A DNA stretch of 56,624 nt, taken from Nocardiopsis sp. MG754419. Its GTDB lineage: Bacteria > Actinomycetota > Actinomycetes > Streptosporangiales > Streptosporangiaceae. Made by a program: the position numbers and the translations under genes. The notes under the pieces were generated by a model. It was given only the letters and a program-made list of their open reading frames with translations. It had not been told where the DNA came from and did not search any database. Location: positions 1 to 56,624 of the forward strand of contig NZ_QOCZ01000059.1 in NCBI RefSeq assembly GCF_018207095.1, written 5' to 3'. Below, piece by piece: positions 56,348 through 56,624 of this stretch (positions are counted from its first letter, which is position 1; each line of letters starts with the position of its first letter).

Positions 56348-56624
56348 CGGAGGCCTTTCTCGGAGGGGAGGTACGCGTGCGCGCGCTCCCGGTGGTTCCC
56401 TGCGGACGGTGGGGACCGCGACGCGTCCGTCACCGAGGTCTCTCGGACAGTCGCGGTCGGACCGGGGCCGCCGCGTGACCGGATGGGGCCGGCGGGGTGA
56501 CGACGCGGTGTGACTCCTGATATCCGTGGTGCTGTCGGCGCCGCCGTCCGAGAGAGACACCCGAGGCTCGCGTCGGCGCCCACGCCGTGCCCGCCCCCGG
56601 GTCACGCGACACCCGCACACGAGG
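56348..56624. other. right-edge segment without a recognised gene
   Basis: GC-rich sequence up to the window end. It must carry the promoter of the small minus-strand ORF. I looked here for CRISPR direct repeats because of the nearby Cas6-like gene and found none. Confidence 0.4.

Noticed and set aside
56035-56624. possible CRISPR array next to the Cas6-like gene
   Set aside because: I looked for regularly spaced direct repeats and found only one inverted repeat, which is a terminator; no array is present in the window.

Overview
The window is chromosomal DNA of a very GC-rich actinobacterium. Gene order, GTG/ATG starts that overlap the preceding stop, LexA-type and Mn-riboswitch signals and the protein sequences fit a filamentous member of the Streptosporangiales; Nocardiopsis or a close relative is my best guess (inference). 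Most of the window is conserved core chromosome. I see no insertion sequence, integrase, phage block, tRNA or CRISPR array.

Layout. (1) 1-90: the 3' end of a 5S rRNA gene and a strong intrinsic terminator, so an rRNA operon ends here. (2) 0.6-9.7 kb: an arginine/aspartate/glycine-repeat TPR protein, a NUDIX hydrolase, a GNAT, an MBL-fold hydrolase, an SSB-like protein with a disordered N-terminus, a HAD phosphatase, a DUF1015 protein, an SCP2-fold protein, a coiled-coil protein with a lysine-rich tail, and a 59-aa ORF. (3) 9.7-19.3 kb: tlyA-nadK-recN, then a tightly overlapping run steA-steB-(MraY-like)-(MurJ-like)-(GT4) that links the divisome to a lipid-linked glycan step. (4) 19.4-24.2 kb: terC behind a yybP-ykoY (manganese) riboswitch, then uvrA behind a LexA/SOS box. 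(5) 24.4-29.0 kb: a hypothetical gene, a SigB/SigF-type sigma factor with a perfect TGTGA-N6-TCACA palindrome upstream, a tiny ORF, a Rieske protein whose Tat signal lies in another frame, and an MscS channel. (6) 29.2-39.5 kb: the classical actinobacterial run uvrC-rapZ-yvcK-(DUF488)-whiA-gap-pgk-tpiA-secG-rbpA. (7) 39.7-41.6 kb: a 33-aa zinc-ribbon-like microprotein and two poorly known genes. (8) 40.9-48.7 kb: an IclR regulator divergent from a complete histidine-utilisation operon hutH-hutU-(M20 amidohydrolase)-hutF-hutI. (9) 49-56.6 kb: an ACT-GNAT acetyltransferase, an Lsr2-N-terminus-like zinc protein, a DUF485/acetate symporter pair, two uncharacterised proteins, and an orphan Cas6-like RAMP endoribonuclease close to the right edge.

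How it works together. The hut genes degrade histidine to glutamate by the deiminase route (HutF); no HutG is present and the M20 enzyme is placed to do the last hydrolysis. RapZ, YvcK, WhiA and the glycolytic genes form the usual block linking cell-wall, sporulation and carbon control. Several sites suggest regulation: SOS (uvrA), Mn2+ (terC), Crp-like (sigma factor), DasR-like (gap), BlaI/CopY-like (Rieske) and an IclR operator (hut). All functional calls come from reading motifs by eye; no database search was run.
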